Shown: piece after piece, positions 62,536 to 64,000 of the stretch
Numbering within the stretch: position 1 is the stretch's first letter
Layout of the letters: each line of letters begins with the position of its first letter
NCBI GenBank assembly: GCA_015059715.1
Contig: SUZV01000002.1
Span: 102,596-166,595 of the forward strand
From: Rikenellaceae bacterium
Lineage (GTDB): Bacteria; Bacteroidota; Bacteroidia; Bacteroidales; Rikenellaceae
Length of the DNA stretch: 64,000 nt
Reading direction: 5' to 3'
Position numbers and translations under genes: made by a program
Notes under the pieces: generated by a model
What the model saw: only the letters and a program-made list of their open reading frames with translations
Told to the model about the DNA's origin: nothing
Databases searched by the model: none

Positions 62536-63888
62536 ATGTCACTCCACCAACTTGATACAGATACCACTATCGTGGCCCCCGCGACAGCCTCGGGAGGTGC
62601 CATGATGGTCATACGTCTAAGTGGTCGCAACGCTATAGATATCGCAGATAGGATGTTTGTTGGCTCTAAACCATTAAAGTCGGCCAAGGGATATACGCTC
62701 CACTATGGCGACATAATCAATGAACGTGGCGAGACTATCGACGATGTTGTAGTGGCCCTCTTTCGCGCACCACACTCATATACTGGTGACGATACGGTGG
62801 AGATTACCATTCATAGCTCGGAGTATATCACCTCGGAGGTCCTACGCATAGCCATACACCATGGCGCAGTTATGGCCCTCGCTGGCGAGTTTACACGTCG
62901 TGCCTTTCTTGCAGGTAAGTTAGACCTTAGCCGTGCCGAGGCCGTTGCAGATATCATCGCCTCGGACTCGCGATGGTCACACTCGATAGCCACAACACAG
63001 ATGCGTGGAGCCTACTCAGCAAAGCTCGCTGCGCTACGCGCCGATTTGCTTAAACTATGCTCTCTGTTAGAACTTGAGCTCGATTTCTCCGAGGAGGATG
63101 TAGAGTTTGCCGATAGAACACAACTACGCACAATACTCCAGAACGTTGGTCACGAGATAGAGTCACTTATGTCATCTTTTTCATTAGGTAACATACTTAA
63201 AAATGGTGTTAATGTGGCAATTATTGGCGAGCCCAATGTAGGAAAGAGTACATTGCTAAATGCCCTTATTGGCGATGATAGGGCCATGGTTTCGGATGTT
63301 GCAGGCACTACGCGCGACACTATCGAGGCTACCACTACAATAGATGGCGTGCGCTACCGCTTTGTCGACACCGCAGGCCTTAGAGATACGGACGATAGAC
63401 TTGAGCAGATGGGTATTGACCGTACTCATCGCGCTATGGAACGCGCACATATCATCCTGCATTTAACATCTGCCGAGAGTCCAATATTTCAAGATATAGA
63501 GCACAGTAGCGAGCAACGTTACATACGTGTTATCAACAAGATAGACCTTACTACATCAAGTGATAAAACAGATGGCGACATTGTAAAAATATCGGCAAAG
63601 GAGGGTATTGGCATTGATGCATTGCGCACGATGCTTGGCGAAGTTGTGAACATTGGTACGATAGATAGGGGCTCTGTTGTTGTCTCTAATATGCGCCACT
63701 ACTCGGCCTTAGATAAGGCCTATGGAGCCCTTAGGCAGTCGCTTGAGGCTATGGATAACGCTACCCCCTCGGATTTACTAAGCGAGGATATCCGCCAAAT
63801 TCTCCACCACCTCGGCGAGATAACAGGCGAAATCACCACCACCGACATCCTTCAAAACATTTTCTCCAAGTTTTGCATCGGAAAGTGA
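62536..63888 (+). CDS. mnmE: tRNA modification GTPase MnmE
   Basis: Protein of 450 residues. N-terminal folate-binding domain (T-I-V-A-P-A-T-A-S-G-G-A near 10-21), helical domain, and inserted G domain with G-E-P-N-V-G-K-S-T near 232, D-T-A-G-L-R-D-T near 279 and N-K-I-D near 335. The C-terminal F-C-I-G-K motif with the catalytic Cys is intact. With MnmG it installs carboxymethylaminomethyl groups on U34. Last complete gene; 12 bp after mltD. Confidence 0.97.
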   Translation: MSLHQLDTDTTIVAPATASGGAMMVIRLSGRNAIDIADRMFVGSKPLKSAKGYTLHYGDIINERGETIDDVVVALFRAPHSYTGDDTVEITIHSSEYITSEVLRIAIHHGAVMALAGEFTRRAFLAGKLDLSRAEAVADIIASDSRWSHSIATTQMRGAYSAKLAALRADLLKLCSLLELELDFSEEDVEFADRTQLRTILQNVGHEIESLMSSFSLGNILKNGVNVAIIGEPNVGKSTLLNALIGDDRAMVSDVAGTTRDTIEATTTIDGVRYRFVDTAGLRDTDDRLEQMGIDRTHRAMERAHIILHLTSAESPIFQDIEHSSEQRYIRVINKIDLTTSSDKTDGDIVKISAKEGIGIDALRTMLGEVVNIGTIDRGSVVVSNMRHYSALDKAYGALRQSLEAMDNATPSDLLSEDIRQILHHLGEITGEITTTDILQNIFSKFCIGK

Positions 63889-63976
63889 GGTGAGATTCCC
63901 ATAAATCAAACAAACCACAAGAAAAAGCAATAAAACAGCTATATAACAAGCACTTACAGCAAGCAGCTCAAAAAAT

Positions 63977-63984
63977 TATATTTG
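63977..63984 (+). promoter_or_regulatory. -7 element for a gene beyond the window
   Basis: TATATTTG near the right edge, with no start codon downstream within the window. The stretch 63889-64000 shows no gene. Confidence 0.4.
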
Positions 63985-64000
63985 CATTTTTTTGAGTTGT

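Overview
The window reads as a chromosome segment of a member of the Bacteroidales (Bacteroidota), possibly near Alistipes/Rikenellaceae, though genus cannot be settled from sequence alone. The clade call rests on several things: repeated promoters of the TTG-N19/20-TAnnTTTG type; almost no Shine-Dalgarno sequences; BspA-like LRR lipoproteins with fimbrillin-like N-termini; families typical of this phylum (DUF4301, DUF3276, DUF4491, DUF4252, DUF5683, GIN/DUF2807); Rho with a long acidic insert; and an AddAB pair of Bacteroidota type. Most of the window is dense housekeeping DNA with no transposase, integrase, CRISPR array or rRNA.

Region 1 (1-7.0 kb) is the accessory part. It holds the 3' end of a DUF4301 gene, a Sel1/TPR-like gene, then a long structured non-coding leader, a 42-residue peptide ORF and a 1,179-residue LRR surface lipoprotein. 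The Sel1-like gene and the LRR gene are each followed within about 15 bp by the same ~107-bp element. That element is two hairpins plus the last ~20 nt of tRNA-Ala, and the array ends at an intact tRNA-Ala(GGC). This modular arrangement is the most unusual feature of the window.

Region 2 (7.1-24.6 kb): gpmI and alaS on the minus strand; then on the plus strand two membrane-anchored M23 peptidases, a HAD phosphatase, a GIN-domain secreted protein, addB-addA, and a tight run of ABC exporter / HPr-kinase-like protein / S24-S26 peptidase / ispF. The first three of that run look like RiPP-type peptide maturation and export parts without an evident precursor.

Region 3 (24.6-34.5 kb): a mosaic surface lipoprotein (fimbrillin-like, LRR, Omp28-like, C-terminal DUF1566-like), tRNA-His, miaA, a pRiA4b ORF-3-like gene, rho, a secreted S1/P1 nuclease, a small beta-barrel protein, an orphan secreted protein and alanine dehydrogenase.

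Region 4 (34.5-44.5 kb): a TolC/HlyD/ABC-2/ABC-2 exporter operon without a recognisable ATPase gene, a porin-like protein, DUF4491, an ECF sigma/anti-sigma/beta-barrel/DUF4252 module and rubrerythrin.

Region 5 (44.6-63.9 kb): informational and envelope genes: ettA, hisS, an S41 protease, DUF3276, mnmA, a DedA-like membrane protein, aroE, DUF2007, dnaE, trxA, a CPBP protease, parA-parB-DUF5683-mltD-mnmE. Three tRNA modification genes (miaA, mnmA, mnmE) and two aminoacyl-tRNA synthetases lie in the window. Convergent genes are usually separated by perfect or near-perfect inverted repeats that should terminate from both sides.
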